DNA from: Georgenia_B sunbinii
Lineage (GTDB): Bacteria; Actinomycetota; Actinomycetes; Actinomycetales; Actinomycetaceae
NCBI RefSeq assembly: GCF_036421855.1
Contig: NZ_JAZGOK010000002.1
Strand: one strand, 5' to 3'
Length of the DNA: 64,000 nt
Under the pieces are notes generated by a model. It did not search any database and was not told where the DNA came from. It saw only the letters and a program-made list of their open reading frames with translations. How positions within the stretch are numbered: position 1 is the stretch's first letter; the number at the start of each line of letters is the position of its first letter. Of the stretch, positions 44,058-55,400 are shown one piece after another. The position numbers were made by a program, and so were the translations under genes.

Positions 44058-44542
44058 TATCTGAAACTGCTTCTATCCGACGTCCTGCCGGGCCCACGCC
44101 AGGCAGTTCACGCGGCGCCACCGGCGCCGTCGTCTCCGCCATTGCACTGACGGTCGTCCTGCTGGGCGCGGCGATCATCGACCACGCCGGCGCTCGCAGC
44201 CTTCTCGACCACGCGGCGGCCGCCTACGCGTCGTACGGCACGTCACCGGACCCGGCGCTGCTGTACGGCATCGTCTACACGGTCTCCGTCGTCGGGCTGC
44301 TGCTCTGGCTGCCCGTGCTGCGCGCCGCCCGGCGGGGGCGCCGCTGGGCGCCCATCGCCGCCGGCACGGCCACGGTCGTCACCGGCATGCTGGCGCTCAC
44401 CCTGCTGTTCATCACCGAGTACGGCGCGCCGATCTTTCCGCCGCTGTGGGGAGCCCTTGCACTGCTGCCCGCGCTGGCAGGAGCGGTCGCCGTCGTCCTG
44501 CTCGTGCGACGCCCCGCCCGGAGGGGGGCCCGGGGCGGGTGA
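44045..44542 (+). CDS. Small membrane protein, TetR-linked
   Basis: 165 aa with a polar N terminus of about 28 residues, four hydrophobic helices and a basic C terminus (RRPARRGARGG). No family recognised. ATG 44045 starts MRQSLSETAS; the putative operator half-site overlaps its first codons. Its divergent position suggests it is the target of the TetR regulator. Confidence 0.7.
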   Translation: MRQSLSETASIRRPAGPTPGSSRGATGAVVSAIALTVVLLGAAIIDHAGARSLLDHAAAAYASYGTSPDPALLYGIVYTVSVVGLLLWLPVLRAARRGRRWAPIAAGTATVVTGMLALTLLFITEYGAPIFPPLWGALALLPALAGAVAVVLLVRRPARRGARGG

Positions 44543-44661
44543 ACGACGGCGGGGCCCTGGCGCCAGGAGCGGCACCCGGGCCGCGTCACGGCCGGCACCA
44601 TGAACCACCTTGCCGGGGCGCCAACCTTCACGTCGTGGGGGAGGGCTGGCAGGGTGGCCTC

Positions 44662-45561
44662 ATGAGTGCACTCGATGACGTCATCGCCCTAGCCAGCTCC
44701 CACGACCTGCAGCTGTCCGCCGAGGGCGCGACCGTGAACGAGGCGGGCCTGGACTACCGCGTGGTCATGGCTTCGGACGAGGCCGGGCAGCGCTGGGTGC
44801 TGCGTGTCCCGCGCCGCGATGACGTGTCCGAGAGCATGGCCGCCGAGGCCCGTGTCCTTGACCTCGTCTCCCCGGTCCTTGCGGCCGACGGGGTGGCGGT
44901 TCCGGACTGGCAGGTCCGCTCCCCGGAACTGATCGCCTATCCGGCCCTGCCCGGCGTCCCGGGCCTGACGCTGTCTGAGACCGGAGAACCCGTCTGGGAC
45001 ATGGACCCGGCCAGCCCGGACTACGCCGCGCGCCTGGGACGCTTGTTGGCGCGGCTGCACTCTCTGGGGCCCGCGGAAGCGGCCGCCGCAGGGGTCGAGG
45101 TCCGCTCCGCCGCGCAGGTGCGCCAGGCATGGCGGGACGACGTCGACCGGGTGTGCGGCGCCTTCACGGTGGCACCCGCACTGTCGGAGGCATGGCAGGC
45201 CTGGCTCGAGGACGACACCTGCTGGCCCGACCTGACCGCGATGACCCACGGGGAGATCTACCCCGCGCACGTGCTGTTCGGCGAGGACGGCACGATCACC
45301 GGTGTCCTGGACTGGACCACCGCCCGCGTGGACGACCCCGCCCGGGATCTGGCTGCCCAGTACGGCGCCGCCGGGGAGGAGATGCTGCGGGTCACTCTCG
45401 CCGCGTACGAACAGGCCGGCGGGTACGTGCACCCGGGCCTGGCAGCCCAGGCCAAGCACCTGTGGGATGCCTCCCCGATCGGGTACGCCCTGTACGCGCT
45501 GACGACCGGTGCCGACACCGACCGTGCCACGGCCGCCGCGTTGCTCAGCCCGGGGCCCTAG
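44662..45561 (+). CDS. mph: Macrolide 2'-phosphotransferase
   Basis: 299-aa aminoglycoside/macrolide-kinase fold enzyme. It opens MSALDDVIALAS like known Mph proteins. The catalytic loop is HGEIYPAHVL (196-205), in which the usual Asp of HGD is Glu198, and the magnesium-binding Asp217 is in GVLDWTTARVDDPARDL (214-230). It would phosphorylate the desosamine 2'-hydroxyl of macrolides. Intrinsic mph genes are known in several actinobacteria. ATG 44662. Its stop overlaps the stop of the opposite HelR gene by 4 nt. Confidence 0.85.
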   Translation: MSALDDVIALASSHDLQLSAEGATVNEAGLDYRVVMASDEAGQRWVLRVPRRDDVSESMAAEARVLDLVSPVLAADGVAVPDWQVRSPELIAYPALPGVPGLTLSETGEPVWDMDPASPDYAARLGRLLARLHSLGPAEAAAAGVEVRSAAQVRQAWRDDVDRVCGAFTVAPALSEAWQAWLEDDTCWPDLTAMTHGEIYPAHVLFGEDGTITGVLDWTTARVDDPARDLAAQYGAAGEEMLRVTLAAYEQAGGYVHPGLAAQAKHLWDASPIGYALYALTTGADTDRATAAALLSPGP

Positions 45562-47768
45562 GCGTCGCTGGCGAGCACCACGAGCTCCTGCGTCGCCCGG
45601 GTCATCGCGACGTAGCGGTCCACCGCTCCCTCGACGCCGTCACCGAAGGCCTCAGGCTCGACGAGAACGACGAGGTCGAACTCCAGCCCCTTCGCCAGCT
45701 CCGGGGAGAGCGACCGCACGCGAGGCGAGGTCGGCGCGAACCCTGGCGAGCCGATGACGCACGCGACGCCCTCCGTATGCTCCGCGAGCCAGCCCGCGAC
45801 GACCGAGCCGAGCTCCGACGTCGCCCCGTGGCGCACCGGGACGCCGGTGCGGCGGACCGACGTCGGGACGTTCGCGTCCGGCAGCGCGGCGCGGATGACC
45901 CGCTCGGCCTCGGCCATCACCTCCTGCGGGGTGCGGTAGTTGATCGTCAGCGTCGCCTGGTCGATCCGGTCCAGGCCTACCCGTTCGAGCCGCTCGTGCC
46001 ACGACTCGGTGAAGCCGTGGCGGGCCTGCGCCCGGTCCCCGACGATCGTGAAGCTGCGCGACGGGCAGCGCAGCAGCACCATCTGCCACTGCGCGTCGGT
46101 GAGTTCCTGGGCCTCGTCGACGACGATGTGCGCGAACGGCCCGGCCAGCCGGTCCGACTCCGCCGGCGACCGCGCGCCGTCGTCGGCGAGGGCGGCACGC
46201 AGGTCCTGACCGCGCAGCATCGACATCACGCCCAGGTCGGAGTCGTCGGTCGCGATGAGGTGCTCGACGACGTCGGACATCTGGGCGCGCTCGGCCGCGG
46301 CCGCCGCTTGCTGACGACGACGTCGCGACGCCTCCGGGTCACCGAGGCGGTGGCGCGCTGCGTCCAGCAGCGGCAGGTCCGCCGTCGTCCAGGTGTGCGC
46401 GTCGGTCCGTCGCAGCGCCGCGACCTCCTCGGGCGCCAGCCACGGCGCGCACCGGCGCAGGTACGCGGGCACCGACCAGAGGTCGCCCACGACGTCGGTC
46501 GCCTCGAGCAGCGGCCACGCCCGGTTGAAGGCCCGGACCAGCTCCCGGTTCGCGGTGAGCGCCTGGTGGAGGCTGTCGTCGCCGTCCTCACGCTCGAGGC
46601 CGTAGGCGTCGAAGGTGTCGCCGTCACCGTCGGGCTCATCGGTACCGGCGTCGCCCTCGAGCTTGTCGACGAGGATCGTCAGCAGCTCCTGCCACACCTG
46701 GTCGCGGGCCTCGTTGTGCGGGGTGCCGGGCACCGCGGCAGCGAAGGCCTCGGCCCAGTCGGCCGGCGTGACCAGGACATCGGCCCAGGCCGTCTCGACC
46801 AGCAGCGCCTCGGTGGGCGCTTCCTCGTACAGGGCGACAGCGGGCTCGATCGCGCCCACCATCGAGGCAGAGGACTTCAGCCGGGCCACCTCGGGATCGG
46901 TCTCCGGCCGTGCACCCGCCCCCTCCGGGACGAGGTCGCGCAAGGTGCAGGTGCGCACCCCCTCCTCGCCGAGGCTCGGCAGGACGTCGGCGACGTAGTC
47001 CAGGTACGGCTGGTGAGGGCCGACGAACAGCACGCCGCCGCGGCGGTGGCCGAGCCGAGGGGCGGAGTAGAGCAGGTAGGCGGTGCGGTGCAGGGCGACG
47101 ACGGTCTTGCCGGTGCCGGGACCGCCGTCGACGACGAGTGCGCCGTCGGACCCGGCACGGATGACGGCGTCCTGGTCGGCGGCGATGGTGCCGAGGACGT
47201 CGCGCATCTGCGAGGTCCGGCTGCCGGCGAGGCTGGCGATGAAGGCCGACTGGTCGTCGAGCGCGGCGTGCCCCTCGAGCCCGTCGGCGGTGAAGACCTC
47301 ATCCCAGTAGTCGCGGATCCGTCCCCGGACCCACCGGTACCGGCGCCGGCTCACCAGGCCCATCGGGTTGCCGTGGGTCGCGCCGAAGAACGGCTCAGCG
47401 TCGGGGGAGCGCCAGTCGACGAGCAGGCGGCGGCCGGCGGCATCGGTGAGGCCCAGCCGTCCGACGTACACCGGCTCGGCGTCGGGCCTGTCCATGCGCC
47501 CGAGGCACAGGTCCATGCCGAAGCGCTCGAGGGTGCGCAGCCGGGAGGTCAGCCGGTGGATCTCCTGGTCGCGCTCCAGCGCTGCGGTGCCGCTGCCCCC
47601 GGGGGAGCGGCGAGCGGTGTCGAGGCGTTGGGTGAGGTCGCGGGTGAGCTGCTCGATGCCGGCTGAGATGGCGACGAAGTGCTGCTCGTCGGTGGCGATG
47701 AGCGCCGGGTCGGCCTTGTGGGCGAGGTCCTCGGGGAGGTGGAACGCGGTGTCGGTCAGGTGGGGCAT
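45558..47768 (-). CDS. helR: HelR-like RNA polymerase recycling ATPase
   Basis: 736-aa superfamily 1 helicase-like ATPase of the HelD/HelR group, which removes stalled or rifamycin-bound RNA polymerase from DNA. Walker A is GGPGTGKT (215-222), and motif II is VVDEAQELTDAQW. The late motifs INYRTPQE and YVAMTRATQELVVL are clear. The N-terminal coiled-coil arm (about 20-90) and the RLGLTDA...VDWRSPDAEPF block are typical. ATG 47768 (MPHLTDTAF) follows GGAGCTG. The rifamycin-associated element-like palindrome lies 92 bases upstream, supporting HelR rather than generic HelD. Confidence 0.88.
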   Translation of the reverse strand: MPHLTDTAFHLPEDLAHKADPALIATDEQHFVAISAGIEQLTRDLTQRLDTARRSPGGSGTAALERDQEIHRLTSRLRTLERFGMDLCLGRMDRPDAEPVYVGRLGLTDAAGRRLLVDWRSPDAEPFFGATHGNPMGLVSRRRYRWVRGRIRDYWDEVFTADGLEGHAALDDQSAFIASLAGSRTSQMRDVLGTIAADQDAVIRAGSDGALVVDGGPGTGKTVVALHRTAYLLYSAPRLGHRRGGVLFVGPHQPYLDYVADVLPSLGEEGVRTCTLRDLVPEGAGARPETDPEVARLKSSASMVGAIEPAVALYEEAPTEALLVETAWADVLVTPADWAEAFAAAVPGTPHNEARDQVWQELLTILVDKLEGDAGTDEPDGDGDTFDAYGLEREDGDDSLHQALTANRELVRAFNRAWPLLEATDVVGDLWSVPAYLRRCAPWLAPEEVAALRRTDAHTWTTADLPLLDAARHRLGDPEASRRRRQQAAAAAERAQMSDVVEHLIATDDSDLGVMSMLRGQDLRAALADDGARSPAESDRLAGPFAHIVVDEAQELTDAQWQMVLLRCPSRSFTIVGDRAQARHGFTESWHERLERVGLDRIDQATLTINYRTPQEVMAEAERVIRAALPDANVPTSVRRTGVPVRHGATSELGSVVAGWLAEHTEGVACVIGSPGFAPTSPRVRSLSPELAKGLEFDLVVLVEPEAFGDGVEGAVDRYVAMTRATQELVVLASDA

Positions 47769-47859
47769 GTCGTCAGCTCCGTTCGCGGACGCCCGGCGGT
47801 CCAGCGGCCGGGTCGGGGCCGTTGCCGTGGCGTCAGCGAGCGATTCTTCGCCAGGAGGG

Positions 47860-47878
47860 GGGTCTTGTGGCAAGCCCC
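47860..47878 (-). promoter_or_regulatory. Rifamycin-associated element (RAE)-like palindrome
   Basis: The 19 bases GGGTCTTGTGGCAAGCCCC match the published RAE inverted repeat GGGCCTTGCCGCAAGCCCC (read on this strand) at 16 of 19 positions. It lies 92-110 bases before the helR start. RAE-type elements precede rifamycin-inducible resistance genes in actinobacteria. A TTATAG box on the minus strand just upstream (about 47890-47895) could be the -10. Confidence 0.75.
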
Positions 47879-47977
47879 CCGGTGCGCTATAAGTTGGAAG
47901 TGGCGAGGCGTCCCCTCCCGCATCGAGCACCTGCGGGAGCTGCTCGCCGACCGCGTTGGCTGAGCGCCCCCTCCCTC

Positions 47978-48159
47978 GCCGAGAGCGGGATTGTCCACGC
48001 CCTCGGCCCTCCGCGCCTCCCCCTCGCCGAGAGCGGGATTGTCCACGCCCACCCTTCGCTGAGAGCAGGATTCTCCACGTTCGAGCCCGATTGCCCGTCG
48101 AGTGCGCTGCGGACAATCCCGCTCTCGCGGACAAGTCTGCTCTCGGCGACAATCCCGCG
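47978..48159. repeat. 18-bp repeat locus D (3 forward + 3 inverted units)
   Basis: Three separate forward units (47978, 48026, 48055) followed by three inverted units in exact 18-base register at 48112-48159, the last incomplete. They could pair into hairpins. The locus is between the helR 5' region and the 3' end of the DUF1801 gene. Confidence 0.9.
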
Positions 48160-48225
48160 ACCCAGCGTCACCCCGGGACGACGTCCCGGCGTCGGAAGGC
48201 AGTGAGGCCCGCGGCCACGTGCGCC

Positions 48226-48642
48226 CTACATCCTCTTTCCCGGCAAGCTGCCGGACTGCTCGAACCAGGAGCGGAGCAGGTCCTCGTCCAGCTCGTCGTC
48301 CTGCCGGATGTCGAGGTAGCGCATCTCGTCGTGCTTGGACTCCTTCGGTGGCACGGGATCCAGCGACGTCCCTCTGAGGAACTGCACCTGGACGTAGTCG
48401 GTGTAGCAGCGGAAGGAGAGCAGCCACGTCTCGCCGTCGAGGCCGTAGAACGGCTGGTTCCACCGCACGGCCTTGCGGACGTCGGGGACCGCCGCGGTGA
48501 TGAGGTCGTCGAGCTGCTTGCCGACCTTGCGCTTCCAGCCGGGCATGGCGGCGATGTAGTCCCGCACCGGGCCGTTGCCGTCCCCCTTGGGGATCTGCGG
48601 GTTGCCGCCGGAGAGCAGCGTCGGTTCGTTGCCGGCGGTCAT
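48226..48642 (-). CDS. DUF1801 family protein
   Basis: 138 aa with the DUF1801 core: GPVRDYIAAMPGWKRKVGKQL, quoted in part as RDYIAAMPGWKRKV, then AVPDVRKAVRWNQPFYGL and WLLSFRCYTDYVQVQF. Function is unknown; iron-chaperone-like folds are suggested for relatives. ATG 48642 overlaps the VOC gene stop by 4 nt. Confidence 0.87.
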   Translation of the reverse strand: MTAGNEPTLLSGGNPQIPKGDGNGPVRDYIAAMPGWKRKVGKQLDDLITAAVPDVRKAVRWNQPFYGLDGETWLLSFRCYTDYVQVQFLRGTSLDPVPPKESKHDEMRYLDIRQDDELDEDLLRSWFEQSGSLPGKRM

Positions 48643-49247
48643 GAGGCCCACACGTACCCGTCGGGGTCGGTGAAGGGACCGGCGTCGCCACTGATGATGA
48701 GCCGGTGCGACCCCGTGCCCTCCGGCGGCACCCCGGCGGTCTTGGCAAGATCCCCGCGCTTGTTGAGCGTCACCGTGATCGCGCCGGTGTCGAGCTCGAC
48801 ATACTTGCGGCCGTAGCTCTTCGCGACCACCGCGCCGTGCTCGGTGTAGAACCGCTTGCTCGCGGCCACGTCGTCGACGCCGAGCTGGAGCACGATCTGA
48901 TCGACCTCGCTCTCGGCCGGGCCGGTGTCCTTCTTCGACGACGACGCGACGGTCACGACCGTGCCGTCCGGCGCTTGCACCGCCCCGCCGTAGCCCCACA
49001 GCGACTTGCTCACCGGTTTCAGCGACGTGGCACCGGCGTCCAACGCCTTGGCGACGAGGTGGTCGACGGTCGCCGGCCGAGCGACGACCAGCCCGAGGAG
49101 GCAGCCCCGGAAGCCGCTCGTCGGCGCCTCGGAGGCCTGCACGCGCACTCGCGTGCCCAGACCGAGAGTGTCGCGGTAGAAGCTGCCGGCGTCTGTCGGC
49201 TCCGTGCCCTCCACGATGATGTGGTCGACGAAAACCATGGATTTCAT
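48639..49247 (-). CDS. VOC-family (glyoxalase-like) protein
   Basis: 202 aa with two VOC half-barrels: MKSMVFVDHIIVEGTEPTDA starts the first (about 1-100) and VDQIVLQLGVDDVAASKRFY starts the second (about 110-200). It may bind or modify a small metabolite. ATG 49247; the long upstream frame runs through repeat locus E and is not coding. It overlaps the DUF1801 gene, forming a two-gene operon. Confidence 0.87.
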   Translation of the reverse strand: MKSMVFVDHIIVEGTEPTDAGSFYRDTLGLGTRVRVQASEAPTSGFRGCLLGLVVARPATVDHLVAKALDAGATSLKPVSKSLWGYGGAVQAPDGTVVTVASSSKKDTGPAESEVDQIVLQLGVDDVAASKRFYTEHGAVVAKSYGRKYVELDTGAITVTLNKRGDLAKTAGVPPEGTGSHRLIISGDAGPFTDPDGYVWAS

Positions 49248-49294
49248 GCTGCTCCCGCACCACGCCCACGTCAACCCCCACCACCCCCACCATC

Positions 49295-49337
49295 GCCGAG
49301 AGCGGGATTGTCCACGTCGACAATCCCGCTGTGGGCG
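49295..49337. repeat. 18-bp repeat locus E (inverted pair)
   Basis: One forward and one inverted unit face each other. GCGGGATTGTC (49302-49312) and GACAATCCCGC (49319-49329) form an 11-bp stem with a 6-base loop. It lies in the divergent gap between the VOC gene and the giant secreted protein gene. Confidence 0.9.
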
Positions 49338-49479
49338 CAATTGGTGTGGGACGGCGTTCACTCGGCGGCCAGGACCAGTTCATCTGGAAGTCGCCTTGCC
49401 TCCCTACGGTCACCGAGCCACCGTCGTGCCCGTCCCTCCACACCAGGGCACGCCCCGTAGAACTTGGAGCTGTCCCCGC

Positions 49480-52400
49480 ATGCCGCTTCGTGCGCCATTC
49501 CGCCGGGTCGTGGGCCTCGTGCTCACCTCGGCCTTCGCCCTCGCCCTGGTCACCCCCGCGGCCCACGCCGTCGAGCCCCTCCAGGGGATCGCCGGCGTCG
49601 GTACCGAGGAAGACCCCTTCCTCATCGCCTCGACCGCGGACCTCTTCGCGGTCACCGACGCCATCAACACGGCCAATGCCGACTACGGCGACCAGCATTA
49701 TCGGCTGGCGGCCGACATCGACCTCGACGGCGCCTCGTTCCCCGGCATCGACCGGTTCGAGGGAGTGCTCGACGGCGCGGGGCACCGGATCGCCGACCTC
49801 ACCTACGGCGAGGGCGCCGACGGTAACCGCGGCCTCATCCGGATGCTCGACGGCGGCACCGTGCGTGACCTGACGATCGACGGCCTCACGGTCCACGTCG
49901 AGGAGCAGCTGCGCGTCGCCGGCATCGCCGTCGAGGCCACCGGCGGGGCGGTCCTCGACGGCAACTCCGTCGTCAACGCGGATCTGCGCACCGGTCAGCA
50001 GTACGTGGCGGCCATCGTCAACAACGCCCACGACGGCGTCACGGTCACGAACAACTGGGCCCGTGGCTCGTTCACCAGCGAGCGCTACCCGAGCGCGATC
50101 ATCGGCTACGGCCGATACGACGTCGACGTCTCGCGCAACCTCGTCGACGCCGTCGTCACCTCCACCGGCAACCAGGCCGTCGGCGCGATGGTGCACTCGT
50201 ACACCGGCGGGTACTCCAAGGAGAACGCCGAGAGCCACATCCGCGAGAACGTGCTCCTCGGCGGTGCGGTCACCTGGGAGAACGGGCAGGACCGGCTCGC
50301 TGCCGGCCGCGTGCTCGGCCACTACCGCACCCCCGGCTACATCCTCGAGAGCAACCTCGCCAACGAGACCATCACCGTCGGCGGGGAGCGCCCTGAGGCG
50401 CCCGGCGAGGGCAACAAGCAGGGCACCGACACCGCTCCTGAGCTGCTCGCCCAGCAGGCCACCTACGAAGAGCTCGGCTGGGACTTCGAGCAGGACTGGC
50501 GCTGGGACGCCGAGCTCTCGCAACCGGTGCCGGCCGACGCACACGAGGGCATCGTGCTCGACGAGCTGCCCGAGCCCGTGGACCCGCGGCCCGAGGAGCC
50601 GGAGGAGCCGGTCGACCCCGACACCCCCGCAGCGCCGCTGCCGGACATGATGGGCGACGGCACCGAAGCCAGCCCCTTCCAGCTCGCCACCGCCGCGGAC
50701 CTCAGCACCGTGGCCGACGCGATCAACACCGACAATGCCCAGTACGGCGACCGCCACTACGTCCTTGCCGCCAACATCGACTTCGCCGGCGCCACCTTCG
50801 GCGGCATCGACGAGTTCCGCGGGGTCCTCGACGGTGCTGGCCACAAGATCTTCAACATCACCTACGGCCCCGGCAGCGACAACGATGAGCGCGCGCTGTT
50901 CCGCCGCCTCGACGGCGCGACCATCACGAACCTCACCCTCGACGGCGTCCGCGCGGCCGTTACCCAGGCTTCGCAGGTCGCCGGCATCGCCATCAACGCC
51001 ACCGGCGGAACGGTCATCGACGGCAACTCCGTCATCAACGCCGAGCTCAGCTCCGGCAGCCAGTACGTCGCCGCCATCGCCGCCAACGCGCAGCGCGGCG
51101 TGAGCATCACCAACAACTGGGTCGACGGCTCCTTCCGCAGTGCCCGCTACCCGGCCGCCGTCGTCGGCTACGGGCGCTACGACGTCGAGATCCGCAACAA
51201 CCTCGTCAACGCCCACGTGACCTCCGCCGGTGCCCGCGCCCACGGCGGGATGCTGCTGTCCTACCAGGGCGCTTACAACGAGAATTCCCCGGGCCAGGTC
51301 AGCGAGAACGTCCTTTTCGACGGCAAGGTCGACTGGCGCGGCGCCAGCACAACCGAGGCCGGCCGCGTGCTCGGCGTCTACCGCGACGCGGGCTTCGTCG
51401 TCGAGAACAACCTCGCCAACGAGACCATCACCGTCGGCGGCGCGCGCCCCGACGCCCCCGGCGCCGGCAACCAGCACGGCACCGACACCCCGCCCGTGGC
51501 GCTCGCCCAGCAGTCCACCTACGAGGACCTCGGCTGGGACTTCACCGACCAGTGGCGCTGGGACGAGGCGATGGGCCACCCGGTCCCGCACCGCAGCTTC
51601 CTCCTCGGCTCGGGCACCGAGGCCGCGCCCTTCGAGATCCGTACCGCCGGCGACCTGGAGTTCCTCGCCGCGCGGATCAACGACGGCGACCAGTCACTCC
51701 TCGGCGGCAAGCACATCGTGCTGACCACCGACCTTGACCTCTCCGGCCGGGAGCCCTTCGAGGGCATCGACACCTTCGACGGCACCCTCGACGGGCGCGG
51801 CCACACCATCACCGGCCTCAGCTACGGCCCGAGCGAGGCCTCCGCGGAGCTCGGCTTGATCCGCGACCTGTCCGGGACTGTCCGCAACCTCACCCTCGCC
51901 GGCGTCACGGCCGACGGCGGAGACCAGGCAACCGCAGGTCTCGCCGTCAACCTCGCCGGCACCGCTGACCGCCCCGCGCTGATCGAGCGGGTCCAGCTCG
52001 TCGACGTCACGGTCACCGCACCGGCGGCCGACGTCGCCGGCGGGCTTGCTGCCACGGCGTCCCATGCGGTCATCGCCCGCAACACCCTCGACGTCACGGT
52101 CACTGCCGCGGGCGTCGCGGCCGGCGTCGTCGGCGTCCTGTCCGACGGCGTGGTCATCGACACCAACCTCGTCGAGGCGGACGTCACCGTGCTGACCGGC
52201 GGCGGGGACGGTGCCGAGGGCGTCAACGCCGGTCTCATCGGCGCGGTCCCCGGTACCGGGCCGGACAGCACCATCACCCGGAACGTCGCGCTCGACGGCG
52301 TCATCGGCTACACCGGCGCGGTCGACGGCTTCACCGGTCGCATCGTCGGCTTCACCGGCCACGACGGCTGGTCGGCCGACCAGAACCTCGCGAACACCGA

Positions 52401-55400
52401 GATCACCATCGGTGGCGCGACCGTGACCGGCCCGGGCACCAAGAACCAGCACGGCACCGACACGACGCCCGCGCAGCTCGCGGACAAGGCCACCTACGAG
52501 CAGCTTGGCTGGAGCTTCACCGACGACTGGCGCTGGGACCCCGCCGCCGGCCGCCCGCTGCTCAAGTACGTCCTGCCCGAGGAGTACCCGAACCGGATCA
52601 CCACGACCTTCTACGGTGACCCGTCCACCCAGCGCGCCTTCACCTGGTACCACTCGATCGCGACCGACGCCCCGGCCGTGCTGCTGAGCACCGACCCGGA
52701 CTTCGCGACGGACGCGACCACGCGGGTCGAGGCCACGCAGCACGAGAGCACGCACGGCGAGGTCGTCCACCAGGCGGTGGCCTCCGACTTGCAGCCCGGG
52801 ACCACCTACTACTACCGGGTGGGCGACTCGATCTCCGAGGTGTGGAGCGCCAGCGGTACCTTCGAGACCCCGACCGGCGAGGGCGACTTCACCTTCATCG
52901 ACCTCACCGACACCCAGGCCAAGGCCTCCTCGGAGGCGGAGCTGGCGGCGGGCACCATGCGCAAGGCCCTCGAGGCGGTGCCCGAGGCCGAGTTCATGGT
53001 CCACAACGGCGACGTCGTCCAGGATGGCGACGTCGAGCAGGACTGGGTCGAGATGCTCGGTGCCGCGCAGGACAGCCTGCTGGCGACGACGATCGCACCG
53101 GCGTCCGGCAACCACGACATGGCACCGGACGCCTTCACCGACCACTTCATGCTCGAGCACCCGAACGAGCAGGACACCACGACGGGCGCGTACTACTCCT
53201 ACACCTACAACGGCGCCCACTTCATGGTCCTCAACACCAACGAGGACGAGGCGCAGTCCATCACCGACGAGCAGCTCGCCTGGCTGGAGCAGGACGCCGC
53301 GGCAGCCCGCGGGGCCGGCGCCGACTGGCTCATCCTCGTCATGCACAAGGGTGTCTACACCGCCGGCAACCACGCCGACGACGCCGACATCATCAACATG
53401 CGCGACATCTTGGTCCCGGTGATCGACGAGCTGGAGATCGACCTCGTCCTTCAGGGCCACGACCACTACATGTCACGCACGCAGGTCCTCGAGCACGACC
53501 CCGAGGGCGTCGAGGGGGCCGGCGTCGTCGAGACGACCAAGATCACCGAGATGGTCAACGGTCAGCGCATCGAGTACCACCTGGACCCCGAGGGCACGAT
53601 CTACTTCATGCCCAACACCGCGGGCGCGAAGCACTACCAGCAGATCAGTTCGTCCGAGGCGTTCGACGTCGAGGCCTACCTCCAGCTCTTCGACCGCCTC
53701 GGCACCCCGCGCGCGGGCACCGTGGAGACGTTCACCTCGGTGGACGTCACGACGGACCGCCTGACCGTCGAGCTGTTCCAGGTCCGCGACGGCGGGGCAC
53801 CGACCCGCGTCGAGGGCTTCGGCATCGACCGGCAGCTCTCCCCGGTGGACGCAGTCCTCGCGGCGCTGCCAGACCCGGCCGACGCCACGCTCGACGACGC
53901 GGACGCCATCACCGCGGCCCGCGCCGCCGTCGACGCGCTCACCCGCGGCCAGCGGGCGGCGCTCTCCCACCTGGAGAAGCTCAGCGCCCTGGAGCTGCGA
54001 ATGCGCCAGCTCGCCGGCCTCGTGACGACCGACGGGTCCGTCGTCGGCTGGGCCGACCCGGACGCCACCACCCGGCAGGCCATCGCGGTTCGCAACGACA
54101 CGCGGCGGGACTTCACCGACGCCCCGGTCCGGCTGACGATCGAGGACACGCCGTCGGTCGAGGCGGACGCGCTCGCGTTCTCCGCTGACGACGGCGCTCC
54201 GCTGTCCTACGAGGTGGAGCACTGGGAGCCCGGTGCCACCTCGACCGTGTGGGTCAGGTTGCCGCTGGTTCCTGCCGAGTCGACCACCAACGTGTGGGCG
54301 TACTACGGCGGCGGGGCCGAGAACAACGATCCTGCCGACGTGTGGAGCGGCGGCTACGCACTCGTCGAGCACCTGTCGCAGGACACCGCTTCCGGCGAGC
54401 AGCGCATCGACTCCACCGGTCAGCACACCGGCACGCTCGTCGGTGAGGACCTCGCCGCGACTGCGACCGCTGATGGCACCCTCGAGTCGCAGTTCGCCGG
54501 CTCGCGGTTGCAGTACCCGGGCGACGTCGGCGGCGGCTTCGGCACCATCACCGTCAGCGGTGTGTACTCCTTCACCTCGGAGGACATCGCGGCGCTCGAC
54601 GGCGCGGGCGCGGTCGTGGCCAAGCAGCGGCAGGGCTCCGACGCGGCGTTCTTCCACGGCGTTGCCCCGGACGGCTCGGTCCAGGCCTTCCGTGGCGGTT
54701 CGACGCCGACCGTCGAGGTCCCGGCCGACGGTGAGCCGCACCTCGTCACCCAGGTCTACGACGGCATGACCTCCGCGGTCTTCGTCGACGGCGTGGAGCA
54801 GTACCAGGGCCAGGACGAGCGCAGCTTCACCGCGTCCGACCACGGCGTGCTCACGACGATCGGGGACATCGACACCGGCAACGGCTCGCTCGGCTCGCCG
54901 TTCCACGGCTCCATCGACGAGGTGCAGATCGCCGGCTTCGGCTTCCTCCCAGAGTTCGAGACGTTCCGGTACGCGAACTACTTCGGCGACGCCGTCACCT
55001 ACGGCGCGCAGGTCGAGCGCGGCGACGAGCCGGTCGCTCTCGTGGTCGGCGGCCCCGCCGGCGGCAGCGAGGTCGAGGCCGGCCCGGTGACCTTCACCGG
55101 GTCGCTGAGCGAGCGTGCTGTCGTCACCGCCCGGGTCAGCGGCCGCGAGGTGCTGTCCGAGACGGTCGACGCCGGTAGCTTCGCGCTCGACGTCCCGGTC
55201 TTCGCGACCGGGAAGCAGACCGTGACGCTGAGTGCGCGGAGCGTGGCGGACGAGGACGCGACCGCCGGCGCCGTCATCGTCGGTGTGCAGGTGGCCGACA
55301 CCGTCGCCCCCACCCAACCGACGGTCGCGGAGTCCGGCAACGAGCCGGGAGCCACCGAGCTCACGCTCACGGCCACGCCGCAGACCGACCAGCCGGAGTG

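Noticed and set aside
48226..51591. 1,121-codon minus-strand frame
   Set aside because: Only its last 138 codons (DUF1801) are real; the rest is antisense to the giant gene and runs through repeat locus E and the VOC gene.
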